Part shown: piece after piece, positions 45,456 through 54,861 of the stretch
Layout of the letters: every line of letters begins with the position of its first letter
How positions within the stretch are numbered: the first letter of the stretch is position 1
DNA from: Bacteroidia bacterium
GTDB lineage: Bacteria > Bacteroidota > Bacteroidia > J057
NCBI GenBank assembly: GCA_033391075.1
Contig: JAWPMV010000001.1
Location: forward strand, 7,316,001 to 7,380,000
Direction: 5' to 3'
Length of the DNA stretch: 64,000 nucleotides
The notes under the pieces: model-generated
Seen by the model: the letters and a program-made list of their open reading frames with translations, nothing else
Database searches by the model: none
Told to the model about the DNA's origin: nothing
Made by a program: the position numbers and the translations under genes

Positions 45456-46208
45456 CGGCTCAAATACAGGATTTAGAAATCCTGCTGGCGTTTGTGGATT
45501 GATCACAGTCCCCCCATTTTCATTAAATACATCTGAAAACCTGTAATCCAGATACAAAGCGATCCATTTGAATCCTACTCTGGCAAAGGCTCCATATCTA
45601 AGACGCTCAAACTCGGCTTTATCCCCCTCCAGTGCATGAAGATCTTTTATTTTTTCTCTTACCCGTAGCCCATTTTCGTCTTCATATTTGATTTTATAGG
45701 AAGCCGCCATCAGGTAACTGGCATATGCTCCCAACTCTACAAAGAAGCGAGGATCTCCATCTTCGTCTCTGGAGAAGTTGAAATAAAAGCTTAAGGGAAG
45801 GTCTATATGAGTAAGACTATGCTTCTCAAGACTTAGATTGGTGCTGTCATTGGCAAAGGTCGGAAAGCGCTTGAGATTGGTTTGGTTGTAGTTGAATCCC
45901 GTCCAGGAAATACCCGGTGCCAAACGAATATTGGCCAGCTGTCCACCCAAAGGAATTCGAATGCCCCCTCCGATAAAGAAAGTACCAGAACCTGTTCCAT
46001 TGAGAGGAATGGTATCTGCGGTCCCATTAGTTGTCTGAAGCGTACGATTGAAAACCAGGCTGAAACGACGAGCCGCATCCACGGGTAGATTATCTTCTGA
46101 TTTTGCTTCCGTTTGCGAAGTCTCGGTTGTATCGCTAATAATCTCCTGCGCCTTCAAGCTCCCTAAACCCAATAAAGCGATCAGCAGGAAATGGATTATA
46201 TATCTCAT
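45426..46208 (-). CDS. PorT-like outer-membrane beta-barrel protein
   Basis: A 260-residue protein with a signal peptide (MRYIIHFLLIALLGLGSLKAQ). The mature chain shows alternating amphipathic strands, for example GTFFIGGGIRIPLGG and LPLSFYFNFSRD, and ends in a hydrophobic residue (GISIFL), as expected for an outer-membrane barrel of the PorT/outer-membrane protein beta-barrel family. Substrate or partner unknown. Confidence 0.72.
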   Translation of the reverse strand: MRYIIHFLLIALLGLGSLKAQEIISDTTETSQTEAKSEDNLPVDAARRFSLVFNRTLQTTNGTADTIPLNGTGSGTFFIGGGIRIPLGGQLANIRLAPGISWTGFNYNQTNLKRFPTFANDSTNLSLEKHSLTHIDLPLSFYFNFSRDEDGDPRFFVELGAYASYLMAASYKIKYEDENGLRVREKIKDLHALEGDKAEFERLRYGAFARVGFKWIALYLDYRFSDVFNENGGTVINPQTPAGFLNPVFEPLQIGISIFL

Positions 46209-46298
46209 TGTCTTAAATTTCGGGCAATTTACTCGATTATTGAGTGAAATCTAATGCAAAAACAAATAAGCACTGAGCTTTAATAACTTCTCGCCTCT

Positions 46299-46757
46299 AT
46301 GAATAGTATGTCTGCGCAAGTAAATCGTTTTAATCTCAGGATCTATGGGGTTTATGTCGAAGAAAATAAACTGCTCCTGAGTGATGAGCTTCGTTTTGGG
46401 AAATTGATGACGAAACTGCCCGGAGGAGGCCTGGAGTTTGGCGAAGGAATAGAAGATGCCCTTAAACGAGAGTGGATGGAAGAATTGGAGACTGAAGTTG
46501 AAGTAGGAGAAATTTTGTATGTAAATCCCTTTTTACAAGTTTCTTCTTTTCGGAAAACGGATCAGGTGATTTGTATGTATTTCAAGGTTTTTCCGATCAG
46601 TGAGCTGAAGGTTACGATTAGTGAAAAGAAACATGATTTCCCCCTGAATGGAGAGGATCAACAGTCTTTTAGGTGGAAATCTTTAACTGAACTCGGCGCA
46701 GATGATTTTACCTTTCCCATAGACCAGGCCATGATCCCTATCCTGAAGTCTTTGTAG
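46299..46757 (+). CDS. Nudix hydrolase
   Basis: A 152-residue protein. The Nudix box lies near 45-70: GGLEFGEGIEDALKREWMEE fits GX5EX7REUXEE, with the usual final Gly replaced by Glu (EELET). All metal-binding glutamates are kept, so pyrophosphohydrolase activity is likely on a nucleoside diphosphate-X compound; the substrate is not predictable. Divergent from the barrel gene; stands alone. Confidence 0.9.
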   Translation: MNSMSAQVNRFNLRIYGVYVEENKLLLSDELRFGKLMTKLPGGGLEFGEGIEDALKREWMEELETEVEVGEILYVNPFLQVSSFRKTDQVICMYFKVFPISELKVTISEKKHDFPLNGEDQQSFRWKSLTELGADDFTFPIDQAMIPILKSL

Positions 46758-46805
46758 AAATGTTGGAATTTATAAACAGGATAGAGATGCAAGTGGTTTT
46801 AGCTA

Positions 46806-46813
46806 TATATTTG
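46806..46813 (+). promoter_or_regulatory. -7 promoter box TATATTTG
   Basis: An exact match to the Bacteroidota consensus TAnnTTTG, 7 bp before the ATG at 46821, so the transcript would be leaderless or nearly so. No clear -33 TTG at the usual distance. Confidence 0.4.
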
Positions 46814-46820
46814 TGATAGC

Positions 46821-47333
46821 ATGAATAGTCGAAAAACATACCTGGCTGTACTGGCTTTTCTCTCTTTGAGTCTTTCCGTTTTTGCCTGTCCTTGTGAGGA
46901 AGGGCAAGGGCCGGAAGATTTTATTGCGGGTGCCAATCAGATTTTTATAGGAAAGGTGATAGGCGTAAATACCAATTGGATCAGCGGAGGCATGAAGTAC
47001 ACTTTTGTGGTGGAAAAGACCTGGAAGAGAGGATCTGATAGTTTGCTTGTCGTGAATACTGGCTGGGAATATGAATGCGGTTCTCAATTTGAGGATGGGA
47101 AGAAATACCTGGTTTATGGCCTGAAAAAATTTAGTTTGAAGACGAATGAGTGCATGGGGAGCAAAGCCCTGGAAGATGCCGGGCCTGACCTGGAATTACT
47201 GGGAGAAGGGAATGCCCCGAGAAAGTCGGCCATGGTTCCTATCGCAGGTTGGGGCATGGGTGTGATGGTGCTACTTGCGATACTCTTTTTGGCTTTTGTA
47301 ATATTTAAGAATAAACTCAGGCCCTCATCCTGA
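46821..47333 (+). CDS. secreted NTR/TIMP-like protein with C-terminal membrane anchor
   Basis: A 170-residue protein. A signal peptide ends SLSVFA, so the mature protein begins with Cys (CPCEEG). The pattern CxC...F..A..IFIGKV...VVEKTWKRG.........YECGSQF.DGKKYLVYG matches NTR/TIMP-like domains, where the N-terminal Cys pair forms disulfides. A single transmembrane helix follows at about 141-162 (GVMVLLAILFLAFVIF) with a short cytoplasmic KNKLRPSS. In animals such domains inhibit metalloproteases; in bacteria the role is unclear. Likely faces the periplasm. Confidence 0.65.
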   Translation: MNSRKTYLAVLAFLSLSLSVFACPCEEGQGPEDFIAGANQIFIGKVIGVNTNWISGGMKYTFVVEKTWKRGSDSLLVVNTGWEYECGSQFEDGKKYLVYGLKKFSLKTNECMGSKALEDAGPDLELLGEGNAPRKSAMVPIAGWGMGVMVLLAILFLAFVIFKNKLRPSS

Positions 47334-47361
47334 CCTCTACTACTTACGAAATAGAAAATAC

Positions 47362-48045
47362 ATGTCTCACCCATCAGATTCCGTACAGATTGAAGCCGGA
47401 TGGAAATCGGCTCTCAAAGAAGAATTTGCCAAAGCCTATTTCCAGGAACTCAAAAACTTTTTGCGCAGTGAAAAACAGGCTGGCCAGCAGATTTATCCAC
47501 CCGGCAAACTGATTTTCAATGCCTTTGATCTGACACCTTATGATCAGGTAAAAGTAGTGGTAATCGGGCAGGACCCTTATCATGGTCCGGGACAGGCTCA
47601 TGGCTTATCTTTTTCGGTACCGATGGGCATAGCAACACCTCCTTCGCTTAAAAACATTTACAAGGAACTGAATACAGATGTAGGCATCCAGATTCCCCAA
47701 CATGGCAATTTGGAAAAATGGGCAGAGCAAGGAGTACTTATGCTTAATGCGATGCTGACTGTACGGGCACGTCAGGCAGGCTCTCACCGTAAGAAAGGCT
47801 GGGAGAACTTTACCAGTGCAGTGATTGATGTGCTGAATCGGGAAAAAGAAGGGATTGTATTCTTGTTGTGGGGAAGGTATGCACAGGATAAAGGAGCACT
47901 GGTTGATCGAAATAAGCATTTGGTATTGCAAGCACCTCATCCTTCACCCCTCGCCAGAGGAGGTTTCTTTGGCTGCAAGCATTTTTCCCAAACCAATGTC
48001 TACCTCCAAAAAACAGGAAAACCTGCCATAGACTGGCAGGTGTAA
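47362..48045 (+). CDS. ung: uracil-DNA glycosylase
   Basis: A 227-residue family 1 uracil-DNA glycosylase, which cuts uracil from DNA to start base-excision repair. Signature GQDPYHGPGQAHGLSFSV begins at residue 69, with catalytic D71; the second active-site stretch HPSPLARGGFFGCKHFSQTN is present near the C-terminus. Length and motif order match the family. It starts 28 bp after the TIMP-like gene and may be read together with it. Confidence 0.97.
   Translation: MSHPSDSVQIEAGWKSALKEEFAKAYFQELKNFLRSEKQAGQQIYPPGKLIFNAFDLTPYDQVKVVVIGQDPYHGPGQAHGLSFSVPMGIATPPSLKNIYKELNTDVGIQIPQHGNLEKWAEQGVLMLNAMLTVRARQAGSHRKKGWENFTSAVIDVLNREKEGIVFLLWGRYAQDKGALVDRNKHLVLQAPHPSPLARGGFFGCKHFSQTNVYLQKTGKPAIDWQV
48021..48041. 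terminator. hairpin overlapping the ung 3' end
   Basis: ACCTGCCA (48021-48028) pairs perfectly with 48034-48041 across a 5-nt loop, inside the last codons of ung and just before the end of the convergent T9SS cargo gene. T-run weak, so termination is uncertain. Confidence 0.4.
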
Positions 48046-48065
48046 TCCCATTTATATTTTCTAGA

Positions 48066-49457
48066 TCAGGAACCGACCTTTATTTCCTCAGTCTGAGTGG
48101 AGTATTGAGAACTGAGGGATAGGGTATAGTTCCCTGCTGGAATATCCGTGAGATCAAGATCAAGCTGGTTGATTGCTTTATCGCCTGCCAGATCAAGTTT
48201 CTTTACTTCTGTACCCTGCTCGTCTGTCAGACTGAGTTCCAACTTCTCCTGAGCGGGATTTTTATATCGGAGACTTAGCCTGCTTTCCTCTAGCTCCGCT
48301 ACCTGCAAAGCAATGCTCTTCTCATCATTTAGCACCATCTCCACTACAGGACCATAGTTTGCCTTTCCCTGACTATTGGTCATTTTGAGGCGATAATAGA
48401 CCATGCTTTCTCCTTCATACCTTAGTCCTGCATCCAGAAATTTGTATACCTGATCCTCTTTCTCAGAAGCTTCCAGTCTGTCGAGCGAACTAAAATTGTT
48501 GTTGTCAAAGGACCTTTGTAGTTCGAAATAGGAAGCCCTGGAACTATTCTCTACCTGCCATTTAAGCTGGGCAAAATCTTCGATGAGTTGAGGCCTGAAA
48601 AATTGAAGAACTACCGGCTTCGAACTTTTGAAGCGAGATGCACAGTCCTGAGCCTCGAGGTTTTTATCCAATTCTCCTCCAACGCTGCTGAGCAAACTTC
48701 CATTATTATTGAAGCCCTTGTGGCTTATTTCTGCAGCATTTGGAGCTACAATATTGCAATGATTCTGAATGTTTGCTTTTGGTCCCAAAAGTACTTTTTC
48801 ATAAGATTGTACTATCCCAAAGTTCGTAACTCTCCCATTTATTACAGTGCTCTCTTCCAGGACGAGTCGACCTTTATTTTCAATTTTGCTTTCTTTTCCT
48901 AGGTGTACGCTTCCTTCAAAATGAACATCTCCATAATTCTGGATATTCAGTTTTGCATGTAGCTGACTGATATTGGAGAGGAAGGTAATAGAGGCATCCA
49001 GGCGATTCAGAATATCGAGTTTTGCATCTCTACCTGGTGCGTGCCTGAATTCTATCTTTCCTTTATTATCCAACTTCAGACCCTTGGCATTGAGGATGTC
49101 TTCTATGACGATAAGGCCATGATTATCGATGCTACCTTCTGCCTCCCAAAGACCTATAGGCTGGAAAATCGCGTTTTTATTGACCCTGATAAGGGCGCCT
49201 TTTGGCAATTTTTCAATCCTCCCCGTAAATACTTCCCCCATTGGAATACAAAGAGTATCTCCTGCCTGAAGACTTATAGCTGCTTCATTTCCCGGATAGG
49301 GAACATTACAACTTGTATTTTGAGAAGGCATACCGACAATCCCATTCCAGATAAGAAGACCTGAAAAGCTGATTCCTACCCAAACTCCCAACAAACCATT
49401 GAGTTTTTGAGTGATTCTCTGCTTTGCATTTAATGTGAAAGTATTCTTTCTATCCAT
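48066..49457 (-). CDS. hypothetical secreted beta-helix protein with T9SS-like sorting tail
   Basis: A 463-residue protein. An N-terminal transmembrane/signal anchor (GLLGVWVGISFSGLLIWNGI) is followed by about 200 residues of short repeated strands with regular 'N.G' turns (IDNHGLIVIEDILN, LDNKGKIEFRH, IQNYGDVHFEG, IENKGRLVLEE), which suggests a right-handed beta-helix. Next comes an FN3-like domain (about 285-370; DFAQLKWQVENSSRASYFELQRS), then a C-terminal domain with LDLTDIPAGNYTLSL, like type A sorting domains. Probably exported through T9SS. Function unknown. Confidence 0.7.
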   Translation of the reverse strand: MDRKNTFTLNAKQRITQKLNGLLGVWVGISFSGLLIWNGIVGMPSQNTSCNVPYPGNEAAISLQAGDTLCIPMGEVFTGRIEKLPKGALIRVNKNAIFQPIGLWEAEGSIDNHGLIVIEDILNAKGLKLDNKGKIEFRHAPGRDAKLDILNRLDASITFLSNISQLHAKLNIQNYGDVHFEGSVHLGKESKIENKGRLVLEESTVINGRVTNFGIVQSYEKVLLGPKANIQNHCNIVAPNAAEISHKGFNNNGSLLSSVGGELDKNLEAQDCASRFKSSKPVVLQFFRPQLIEDFAQLKWQVENSSRASYFELQRSFDNNNFSSLDRLEASEKEDQVYKFLDAGLRYEGESMVYYRLKMTNSQGKANYGPVVEMVLNDEKSIALQVAELEESRLSLRYKNPAQEKLELSLTDEQGTEVKKLDLAGDKAINQLDLDLTDIPAGNYTLSLSSQYSTQTEEIKVGS

Positions 49458-49627
49458 AAAGGTGTTTTGATTTATCTAAATTTCCATAACAAAAATAAAA
49501 CATATACCCTAAGTATATAGCCAGCAGGCGGCTCGAATCTTTCAAGAGTAAGGAAATACCGAAAAATGGAGATAAATGGAGAGATTTGGGCCTTCAATTT
49601 TGTGGATGGAAAATTCAGCAATATCCT

Positions 49628-49635
49628 TACCTTTG
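49628..49635 (+). promoter_or_regulatory. -7 promoter box TACCTTTG upstream of serA
   Basis: Exact TAnnTTTG match, 22 bp before the ATG at 49658; TTTTG lies about 25 bp further upstream as a possible -33 element. Transcription would begin about 15 bp before the start codon. Confidence 0.5.
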
Positions 49636-49657
49636 CAGCCTTGATAACAATGACAAC

Positions 49658-50881
49658 ATGAAAGTCTCTTTTCCAAAAAACAAGATTAAGGTTCTCATTC
49701 TGGAGAATATCCACAAGCAGGCGGAGCAAATCTTTGAGACGGAGTCTTATGAGATTGAGATTATCGGCCGTGCACTTTCAGAGGAAGAACTCTGTGAAAA
49801 GATCAAGGGGGTATTCATTTTGGGCATCAGGTCCAAAACCCATGTTACCCGCAAAGTATTGGAGTCTGCTAACCGCCTCATGGTGGTAGGTGCTTTTTGT
49901 ATTGGAACCAATCAGATTGATCTGGAAGCCTGTGCTGAAAAAGGAATCATTGCCTTTAATGCACCCTTTAGCAATACCCGATCGGTAGTAGAACTGGCTA
50001 TAGGAGAAATCATCATGCTGATGAGGAGAATTCCTCTTATGAGTTCTGGTATGCATTTCGGTAAGTGGAATAAATCTGCTAAGAACAGTTTCGAGATCAG
50101 GGGAAAATCCCTGGGAATTGTCGGCTATGGAAATATCGGCTCCCAGCTTTCTGTTTTGGCTGAATCGATGGGAATGAAGGTCTTTTATTATGACCTGGTG
50201 GAGAAGTTGGCCCTGGGAAATGCGACTAAAGTGGATTCTCTCGATGAACTTCTTTCTAAAGTAGATGTATTGACCCTCCATGTGGATGGTCGGCCCGGCA
50301 ATAAGATGATCTTTGGAGAAGAACACTTCAAAGCGATGAAGAGCGGCTCTGTATTTATCAACCTGTCTCGGGGCTTTGTCGTTGAAATCGAAGCTTTGGT
50401 AAAGTATCTCAAGAATGGACATATCAGGGGAGCAGCAATAGATGTCTTTCCGCTGGAGCCAAAGAGCAATGAGGAAGAATTTTTGTCAGAATTGAGAGGA
50501 TTGGAAAATGTGATCCTTACGCCTCATGTTGGAGGAAGTACTGAGGAAGCACAGGTGAATATCGCCGAATATGTTCCCGCCAGGATTATTGACTATATAA
50601 ATTCCGGAAGTACTTTCGGCAGTGTCAATTTTCCTAACCTACAATTGCCAGCTCAAAATAATAGCCATCGCCTCATTCACATTCACAAGAATGTTCCGGG
50701 TATTTTGGCACGGATCAACCAGTTTTTCTCTGATCATAATATCAATATCGCCGGTCAGTATCTGAAGACCAATGAACAGATTGGATATGTGATCACGGAT
50801 TTGGAGCAGGCCTATCCGGAAGAAATTTTAGATGGCTTGAAGGAAATAGCAGGGACGATCCGATTCAGAGTTTTGTACTAA
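49658..50881 (+). CDS. serA: D-3-phosphoglycerate dehydrogenase
   Basis: A 407-residue 2-hydroxyacid dehydrogenase catalysing the first step of serine synthesis from 3-phosphoglycerate. The NAD site is GIVGYGNIGSQ (153-163), with an Asp at the end of strand 2 (FYYDL). Active-site blocks are FINLSRGFVVE, AIDVFPLEP and LTPHVGGSTEEAQ, the last with the catalytic His. Residues about 335-407 form an ACT domain (HRLIHIHKNVPGILARINQF), typical of feedback control by serine. The start at 49658 is preferred over 49586 because it sits just below the promoter box. A strong hairpin terminator follows. Confidence 0.93.
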   Translation: MKVSFPKNKIKVLILENIHKQAEQIFETESYEIEIIGRALSEEELCEKIKGVFILGIRSKTHVTRKVLESANRLMVVGAFCIGTNQIDLEACAEKGIIAFNAPFSNTRSVVELAIGEIIMLMRRIPLMSSGMHFGKWNKSAKNSFEIRGKSLGIVGYGNIGSQLSVLAESMGMKVFYYDLVEKLALGNATKVDSLDELLSKVDVLTLHVDGRPGNKMIFGEEHFKAMKSGSVFINLSRGFVVEIEALVKYLKNGHIRGAAIDVFPLEPKSNEEEFLSELRGLENVILTPHVGGSTEEAQVNIAEYVPARIIDYINSGSTFGSVNFPNLQLPAQNNSHRLIHIHKNVPGILARINQFFSDHNINIAGQYLKTNEQIGYVITDLEQAYPEEILDGLKEIAGTIRFRVLY

Positions 50882-50899
50882 GAGAAAATTACAGATACA

Positions 50900-50929
50900 A
50901 AAAAGGGGACTCATGTGAGTCCCCTTTTT
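50900..50929. terminator. bidirectional intrinsic terminator after serA
   Basis: A perfect 14-bp stem (50900-50913 with 50916-50929) with a 2-nt loop, flanked by A5 on the left and T5 on the right. It serves both serA and the convergent barrel gene ending at 50945. Confidence 0.95.
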
Positions 50930-50944
50930 CATTTCATATGAACA

Positions 50945-51706
50945 TTAAAAAGCATATCCGATAGCAATATGGGTTTTGACGATGGGCCAAGGTAAACCAG
51001 TACCTCTGGCATCCAGACTATTTCCATCATTGCTGAGTTGAGCATTTACCAGGGGTAGGGCAGAAATAGCATCGCTGATATCATCAATTAATTGAGGAAT
51101 ATCATCCTGTACAGGTCCGTCGACCGTACCTCTCAGGCGACCGCCCGCAATGGCTAGTCCCAGACCTGCATTCCAGTCAATCAGGAATCCGCTATCCCAT
51201 ATTTTTTGGACCCCTATAGAAAAACCACCTCCAAAACCACTGAAATTGATTTTAGCATCGATGGTTGAGTTTTCTTCTCCATTAGTAGGTTCATAGAGGA
51301 AATCTCCGTCTGAGCTATAATTGTAGTACCGAAGGAAAGGCATGAGATAGAAACCATTGCCTACACCACTTTTTCTGCTGGTATAATAGCGCAATTCAGG
51401 AGTAATCACATATCCATTGAATTTGCCGGAAGTAAAATTACCAGTGGCTGTAGTTGCTCCATTGGCATCAAAAGTTACATCTGTGTTTTCCAGGCTTCTG
51501 GGAATAAAGAGTTTTATCGTACCCCCAATAGTTGTCTGTTCTCCTAATGTTCTTTCATAGCCAAACTGAAAAGCAGAAGGCAGAGGAGCCGGACTTAATT
51601 TAAAAGGTGCCCATTTAAAGTTCTGATCCTGGGCAAAGGATTGTACGCTTATCAATAAAGCGAGTACGATGAGGGAAATGGATTGCTTAAGGTGGAAATT
51701 CTGCAT
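50945..51706 (-). CDS. hypothetical outer-membrane beta-barrel protein
   Basis: A 253-residue protein with a signal peptide (SLIVLALLISVQSFAQ) and amphipathic beta strands ending in an aromatic residue (HIAIGYAF). Strands such as SAFQFGYERTLGEQTTIGG and NGYVITPELRYYTSRK are typical of DUF3575-like/porin-family barrels of this phylum. No operon partner; function unknown. Confidence 0.7.
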   Translation of the reverse strand: MQNFHLKQSISLIVLALLISVQSFAQDQNFKWAPFKLSPAPLPSAFQFGYERTLGEQTTIGGTIKLFIPRSLENTDVTFDANGATTATGNFTSGKFNGYVITPELRYYTSRKSGVGNGFYLMPFLRYYNYSSDGDFLYEPTNGEENSTIDAKINFSGFGGGFSIGVQKIWDSGFLIDWNAGLGLAIAGGRLRGTVDGPVQDDIPQLIDDISDAISALPLVNAQLSNDGNSLDARGTGLPWPIVKTHIAIGYAF

Positions 51707-51858
51707 TGTCTGTTGTTGTTAAAAGTAGATTTGTGTTAAACAGGATGATACAAAGCTAGGGGCAAATTGGGGAATAGAAAACCTCATTGAAAAGGAATCG
51801 CTCACGCTTAACAAGCAGACTTGCACACTGAGTTTCTGAGGAGGAGAAAATTAGGGGC

Positions 51859-52878
51859 TTAGGTGAAAAGCTTACCCTGAGTTGGGTCCGATCCGGGCAT
51901 GCGATCGAAGTGATGATAGGCTCTCTCAGTGGCCATACGACCTCTGGCTGTTCGTTTGATAAAGCCTTCCATAACCAGATAGGGTTCATAGACTTCTTCA
52001 ATAGTTTCTGCTTCTTCTCCTATGGCAGCTGCAATTGAATTCAGCCCCACAGGTCCTCCTTTAAACTTATCGATGATCGTCAGCAGAATTTTATTATCCA
52101 TATCATCCAGACCGGCTTCATCTACTTCCAGAGCAGTAAGGGTAGTCTTTGCGATATCCAAATCAATATTGCCATCTCCTTTTACCTGGGCAAAATCCCG
52201 GGTTCTACGGAGAAGTCTATTACCAATCCGGGGCGTTCCTCTGCTTCTTCTCGCAATCTCCAGGGCAGCATCAGCTTTTATGGGGACATTCAAAACAGTT
52301 GCTGATCGCTGCAAAATCCGCTGCAGGGTTTCCGCATCATAGTACTCCAGTCGAAAATTGATCCCGAATCTTGCCAGCATAGGGGAGGTTAGTAAGCCTG
52401 CCCGGGTAGTAGCTCCTACCAAAGTAAAAGGATTGAGAGAAATTTCGATGCTACGAGCATTGGGACCCGTCTCTACCATGATGTCGATTTTGAAGTCTTC
52501 CATGGCGGAGTAGAGGTATTCTTCAATTACGGGAGAAAGGCGATGAATCTCATCAATAAAGAGCACATCCCCTTCCTCCAGATTGGTGAGCAGACCGGCC
52601 AAATCTCCTGGCTTTTCCAATACCGGGCCTGAAGTTGTCGTAATCTCCGCGCCCAATTCATTGGCGATGATAAATGAAAGCGTCGTCTTGCCTAATCCCG
52701 GAGGTCCATGTAACAGAACATGGTCCAGGGTGTCATTTCTCATCTTGGCAGCTTCAACGAAGATCTTGAGGTTGTCAGTGATCTTTTTCTGGCCCGTAAA
52801 ATCCAGCAATTCCTGCGGTCGGAGTTGCTTTTCTTCTTCAGAAGGAGTGGATGTTGGATCGAGCCATTCGTTTCGCAT
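51859..52878 (-). CDS. ruvB: Holliday junction branch migration ATPase RuvB
   Basis: A 339-residue AAA+ helicase. Walker A GPPGLGKT (58-65), Walker B VLFIDE (D109/E110), and the RuvB signature GATTRAGLL with the sensor/arginine region; a C-terminal winged helix holds [16 protein letters not shown]. It forms hexamers with RuvA to drive branch migration in recombination repair. Length and order match the family. ruvA and ruvC are not in the window. Confidence 0.97.
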   Translation of the reverse strand: MRNEWLDPTSTPSEEEKQLRPQELLDFTGQKKITDNLKIFVEAAKMRNDTLDHVLLHGPPGLGKTTLSFIIANELGAEITTTSGPVLEKPGDLAGLLTNLEEGDVLFIDEIHRLSPVIEEYLYSAMEDFKIDIMVETGPNARSIEISLNPFTLVGATTRAGLLTSPMLARFGINFRLEYYDAETLQRILQRSATVLNVPIKADAALEIARRSRGTPRIGNRLLRRTRDFAQVKGDGNIDLDIAKTTLTALEVDEAGLDDMDNKILLTIIDKFKGGPVGLNSIAAAIGEEAETIEEVYEPYLVMEGFIKRTARGRMATERAYHHFDRMPGSDPTQGKLFT

Positions 52879-52957
52879 AAGCCATTGATTTTTAGCAAAA
52901 GCAATTTACAAGCGATTTTTCGCAAATGCAATTAGCATAATGCTAAGTTTTTGTGAT

Positions 52958-54292
52958 TTATTGAGCTTCGAACTTAAAGGACCATAGTTCCTTTCCATCT
53001 ACATCGAAGTATTTCAATTCTGCCCTTCTCTCGGTACGCTTTCCACTCAATGTCAGGGTGGAAAAATTTCTTTGGCCAAAAAATGAATCTTTTACCCGCA
53101 ATGTATTAGGTTCATCGAGGGCACTATTGGCACCTGAAGTCAAAGGAGAAGAAGTAATATCATAAATCTTAATGCCATTTTTTTCGAAGAGAGAAAGCTC
53201 TGAATGATGACGATCTCCGGTAAGGAAGATGACGTTTTTAATGCCTTCCTCTACAATGGTATTCAGGATGCGGCTTCTTTCAGCAGGTGCGATATTGGAG
53301 TAGTTTTCATACAAAGCGGCATCATTTACAACCTGCCCGCCTATCATGACAAATTTGAATCTGGCTTTGGAGCTAATCAGGGCATCGAGGAACCATTCGA
53401 GTTGTTCTTCTCCCAGGATACTTCTTGGTGCGCTTTTCTTTCTATTAGGATCACGGAAATAGCGATCATCCAGGATGAAAAATTGTGCATCTCCCCATTC
53501 AAAAGAAGTTGTAATACCTCCCATTCCGGGTAATCCATAGGAAGGATTTCCCCAAAATAATTGAAAGGCCTTAGTGGTCATATTCTTACCCCAATAGGTA
53601 TAATCACTATCATTCGGTCCGTAATCATGATCATCCCAAACAGCATAATTGGCTGTAGAAGCAAGGAGAGGCTGCATTTCTTCTATCTGACGGGTATGGG
53701 TGTATCTGTGCACAATTCCCGTTGCAGAGTTCCAATCAGCCTCACGGAGGTAGGTGTTATCTCCCAACCAAAGCATGAGGTCAGGATCTTTTTGGAGAAT
53801 GCTCTCGAAAATGCGATAGTCTGATCCATAGGGTTTGCCCGGACGATCATAAGCTTCATCATTGATATAGACGCAGCTTCCCATAGCCATCGTAATCTCC
53901 GGAGGATCTGTTCTCCATTGCCAAAGTGGAGGAGTTTGGAAAACCATATCATAAGGCCTTTGCACTTCCTTTCCATTGATAAGGAGCCTATAGCTATAAG
54001 TTATACCGGGTTGAACCTGGTCGGCGATAAGGTGTGCAGTGAAAGCCTGGTCCTGGCGTGTCTGGTATGCAGGAGTACGATAGATGGGAGATCCCTCACC
54101 TGCCGTATATTCTATCTGAACGATAGCCGTTCCATTGGTTTGCACCCAAAGCATGACTTCTCGCATTTCACAGTATCCCACCATAGGTCCTGAAACGAGG
54201 ACATTATCTGTCGGTGGTAGGCCTTGAGAAAATCCGTTTAGGTGAAAGATCAGGCAAAGGCTGAAGAGAAGAAGACGCTGTTGTATTGACAT
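52958..54292 (-). CDS. PhoD-like alkaline phosphatase/metallophosphoesterase
   Basis: A 444-residue exported enzyme (signal peptide MSIQQRLLLFSLCLIFHLNGFSQ). An FN3-like N-terminal domain (about 30-125) precedes the metallophosphatase core: MGSCVY, LWLGDNTYL, WDDHDYGPND, and GDRHHSE near 370. These are the PhoD metal ligands. Acts on phosphodiesters or phosphomonoesters outside the inner membrane. It ends 10 bp upstream of the shikimate kinase stop on the same strand, so they may share a transcript. Confidence 0.9.
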   Translation of the reverse strand: MSIQQRLLLFSLCLIFHLNGFSQGLPPTDNVLVSGPMVGYCEMREVMLWVQTNGTAIVQIEYTAGEGSPIYRTPAYQTRQDQAFTAHLIADQVQPGITYSYRLLINGKEVQRPYDMVFQTPPLWQWRTDPPEITMAMGSCVYINDEAYDRPGKPYGSDYRIFESILQKDPDLMLWLGDNTYLREADWNSATGIVHRYTHTRQIEEMQPLLASTANYAVWDDHDYGPNDSDYTYWGKNMTTKAFQLFWGNPSYGLPGMGGITTSFEWGDAQFFILDDRYFRDPNRKKSAPRSILGEEQLEWFLDALISSKARFKFVMIGGQVVNDAALYENYSNIAPAERSRILNTIVEEGIKNVIFLTGDRHHSELSLFEKNGIKIYDITSSPLTSGANSALDEPNTLRVKDSFFGQRNFSTLTLSGKRTERRAELKYFDVDGKELWSFKFEAQ

Positions 54293-54302
54293 ATATTTTA
54301 GG

Positions 54303-54818
54303 TTATAGAGATGTGTTCAATAGGATGTTATGGATAAAGTCAGGATGCTGTTGTTCAGGCTCCAGATGATACTTTGCCCGAAGATAATAGCTTTCCCTTT
54401 TTTCTAAGAGATCTGCAATAAATTCTTTGAGTTCCTCATCACTCAAGTCCCGGATGAGTGGACGCGCTGCTTTTTGAGGAAGTAATCTTTGATAAATGCT
54501 TTCAAGGGGTGTTTTCAGGTAAAAACTTTCACCCGCTTGATTCATCATTTTCATATTGTCCCCGAAACAAGGCGTACCTCCGCCACAGGCAATAAGGAGT
54601 TTATCGGGATTTGCCATGATCAGGCTCTGCAGGGCCTCTCTTTCAAGCTTTCTGAAAAGTTCCTCACCTCCTTCGTCAAATATAAGTGGAATGGGTTTCC
54701 CTGCACGTACGACAATGTAGTTGTCCAGGTCAATAAACGGAACTTGTCCTGCATCCTTTACTGCCCTGCCCAGGGTGGACTTTCCCGATCCCATAAAACC
54801 AATGAGAAATCCTATCAT
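54303..54818 (-). CDS. aroK: shikimate kinase
   Basis: A 171-residue kinase that phosphorylates shikimate in aromatic amino acid synthesis. Walker A GFMGSGKST (7-15), shikimate-binding D32 in DLD, GGG at 79-81, and the lid arginine in RPL (119-121). Size and motif order are typical. The -7 box TACCTTTG lies 6 bp before its ATG, so the transcript is likely leaderless. The downstream PhoD-like gene is 10 bp away. Confidence 0.94.
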   Translation of the reverse strand: MIGFLIGFMGSGKSTLGRAVKDAGQVPFIDLDNYIVVRAGKPIPLIFDEGGEELFRKLEREALQSLIMANPDKLLIACGGGTPCFGDNMKMMNQAGESFYLKTPLESIYQRLLPQKAARPLIRDLSDEELKEFIADLLEKRESYYLRAKYHLEPEQQHPDFIHNILLNTSL

Positions 54819-54823
54819 GCGGA

Positions 54824-54831
54824 CAAAGGTA
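54824..54831 (-). promoter_or_regulatory. -7 promoter box TACCTTTG upstream of aroK
   Basis: Exact TAnnTTTG match on the minus strand, with only 5 bases between it and the ATG, which predicts a leaderless mRNA. A TTG lies 16 bp upstream of the box as a possible -33 element. Confidence 0.5.
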
Positions 54832-54861
54832 GCTAAAATGAATATGACAATACAGGCAGAA

